Below are positions 63,188 through 64,000 of a stretch of 64,000 nucleotides of DNA, in pieces. Both the position numbers and the translations under genes were made by a program. The DNA is taken from the NCBI GenBank assembly GCA_036023115.1, contig JAYKKT010000086.1, positions 11,919,501-11,983,500 of the forward strand, given 5' to 3'. How positions within the stretch are numbered: the stretch's first letter is position 1; every line of letters begins with the position of its first letter. The stretch is from Brasenia schreberi (lineage: Eukaryota > Streptophyta > Magnoliopsida > Nymphaeales > Cabombaceae). The notes beneath the pieces were generated by a model. The model saw only the letters and a list, made by a program, of their open reading frames with translations, ran no database searches and was not told the origin of the DNA.

Positions 63188-64000
63188 TGTAGACACACGG
63201 AAATTTCCGACCCCGGGCTTCTTAGGGCCTAGAGCGAACCTTTCTGCATCTACGTTCGTTTTTATGAAAAAGGACGTGCCAGCTAGCTTACTCAGACTAG
63301 CGAAGTAAGTTTTCGCAATATCTGACTTATTTGGGGCGACTGTGGACAAGTGGGTTCTTTTCATCGCAGACCTTCTTGCACCATGCGCAAGGGTCAGTTT
63401 GTACGCTTTAAAAAAGTTGATTTTGAGCAAACATAACCTTTTTGAAAAGTATGCAAAGTGTTTGATCGGTTTTACTTGTCTTGTTGCAGATTTTATCAAC
63501 GTGGGATTTGCACGTTTCCTATGTCTTGGGTTTTAGCCATTTTAGGCATGAGATGTGTGCATCAAGTGCCTAAGTATGGGCGATTTTCGCACGGGTGTAT
63601 GGGGTTTGCTTTGATGCAAGTATGCGCCCTAACTCGTGGTATGGCGGATATGCAATGCAAACTCACGCAACTCCAAGGAAAAACCCGGAATTTAAAGACA
63701 TGGCACAAGGGAAATTGCAAAAGGTAAATATAGTATATCTTAAGAGTGGAAAGGCTCAATTGTGTAAGTGTATGCCGTGTATAAATTGAAATGCAACTCA
63801 CACAGCTAAACCTTAAAACCCGAAATGTAAAGACATAGCGGAAGGGAAATACAACTATATATATGGACCCAAAGGTCGCCAACGTGCGCGAGTTGTGTTT
63901 TTGTAAATGGAAAGATAAACACACGCAGCTAAACCGGGAAAACGCAGTGGAAAGTATAAAAATATGACTATATCTTAGCGGTTGCCAAGGCCAAAATGGT
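63188..64000 (-). mobile_element. 5' LTR of element G, U5 part (window-truncated)
   Basis: It begins TGTAGACACACGG and shares the AGCTAGCTTACT and ACCTTCTTGCACC blocks of the younger LTRs, with many differences. Repeats are degenerate. The promoter side is outside the window. Confidence 0.85.

Larger units (their letters stand above)
58036..64000 (-). mobile_element. Element G, outermost Tat-lineage element (right part)
   Basis: The internal region runs from aRNH to the primer binding site (58036-63187), and a 5' LTR begins at 63188 and is cut by the window end. It hosts A, and through A the whole nest. Despite that position it retains a complete RT frame. Its sequence is diverged from B-E but close to A. 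Confidence 0.87.

Noticed and set aside
1..64000. Host genes, bacterial or viral gene clusters, or defence systems
   Set aside because: I looked on both strands and found only LTR, untranslated or gag-pol sequence of this family, plus the 315-bp insert at 7635-7949.

Overview
This window is wall-to-wall plant retrotransposon. I see no host gene, tRNA, rRNA, CRISPR array or prokaryotic feature. Everything belongs to one group of very large Ty3/gypsy LTR retrotransposons. The pol region reads, in element sense, gag - aspartic protease - reverse transcriptase - RNase H - a second (archaeal-type) RNase H - integrase. That second RNase H is characteristic of the plant Tat lineage (Retand/Grande/Ogre relatives). 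LTRs are unusually long (about 3.3-3.6 kb) and the internal region is about 7.7 kb. The host is most likely a large-genome seed plant, the region probably heterochromatin. Species cannot be told from the sequence. Letter names for the elements are mine. || The main structure is a nest of elements inserted into one another. On the minus strand, from outside in: G (right part 58036-64000, window-truncated) hosts A (4509-7561 and 54475-58035). A is split in its RNase H by B (7562-54469, TSD gtatc). B is split in gag by a solo LTR, C (16279-17123 plus 43471-45950, TSD gtaca). C is split by D (17124-43470, TSD ctaag). D's 3' LTR is split by E (17703-32345, TSD gatat), the youngest and structurally complete element. 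Six levels of the same family lie in the same orientation. B's 5' LTR also carries a plus-strand solo LTR, F (49341-52970, TSD aggta). || The left end is plus-strand: part of an LTR (I, 1-1768) abuts the 3' end of another element (H, 1769-4508), which meets A in an inverted, deleted junction. || No copy looks autonomous. Genes are broken by nonsense changes, frameshifts, microhomology deletions and templated fillers, but several long frames remain: a 580-residue RT-RNase H in G, 540- and 706-residue frames in D, and a complete 355-residue integrase in E. || Two LTR subfamilies can be separated. H and A have a TATA box at one site in the LTR. B, C, D, E and F have a degraded version there and a new TATA box followed by a GC hairpin further downstream. 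Nine young LTR copies plus H share a GTAAGTGC splice-donor motif. With an acceptor-like motif just before gag it predicts a leader intron, and another acceptor-like motif sits at the gag-protease/pol boundary. The most interesting material is therefore the nest architecture and the expression signals of this family.
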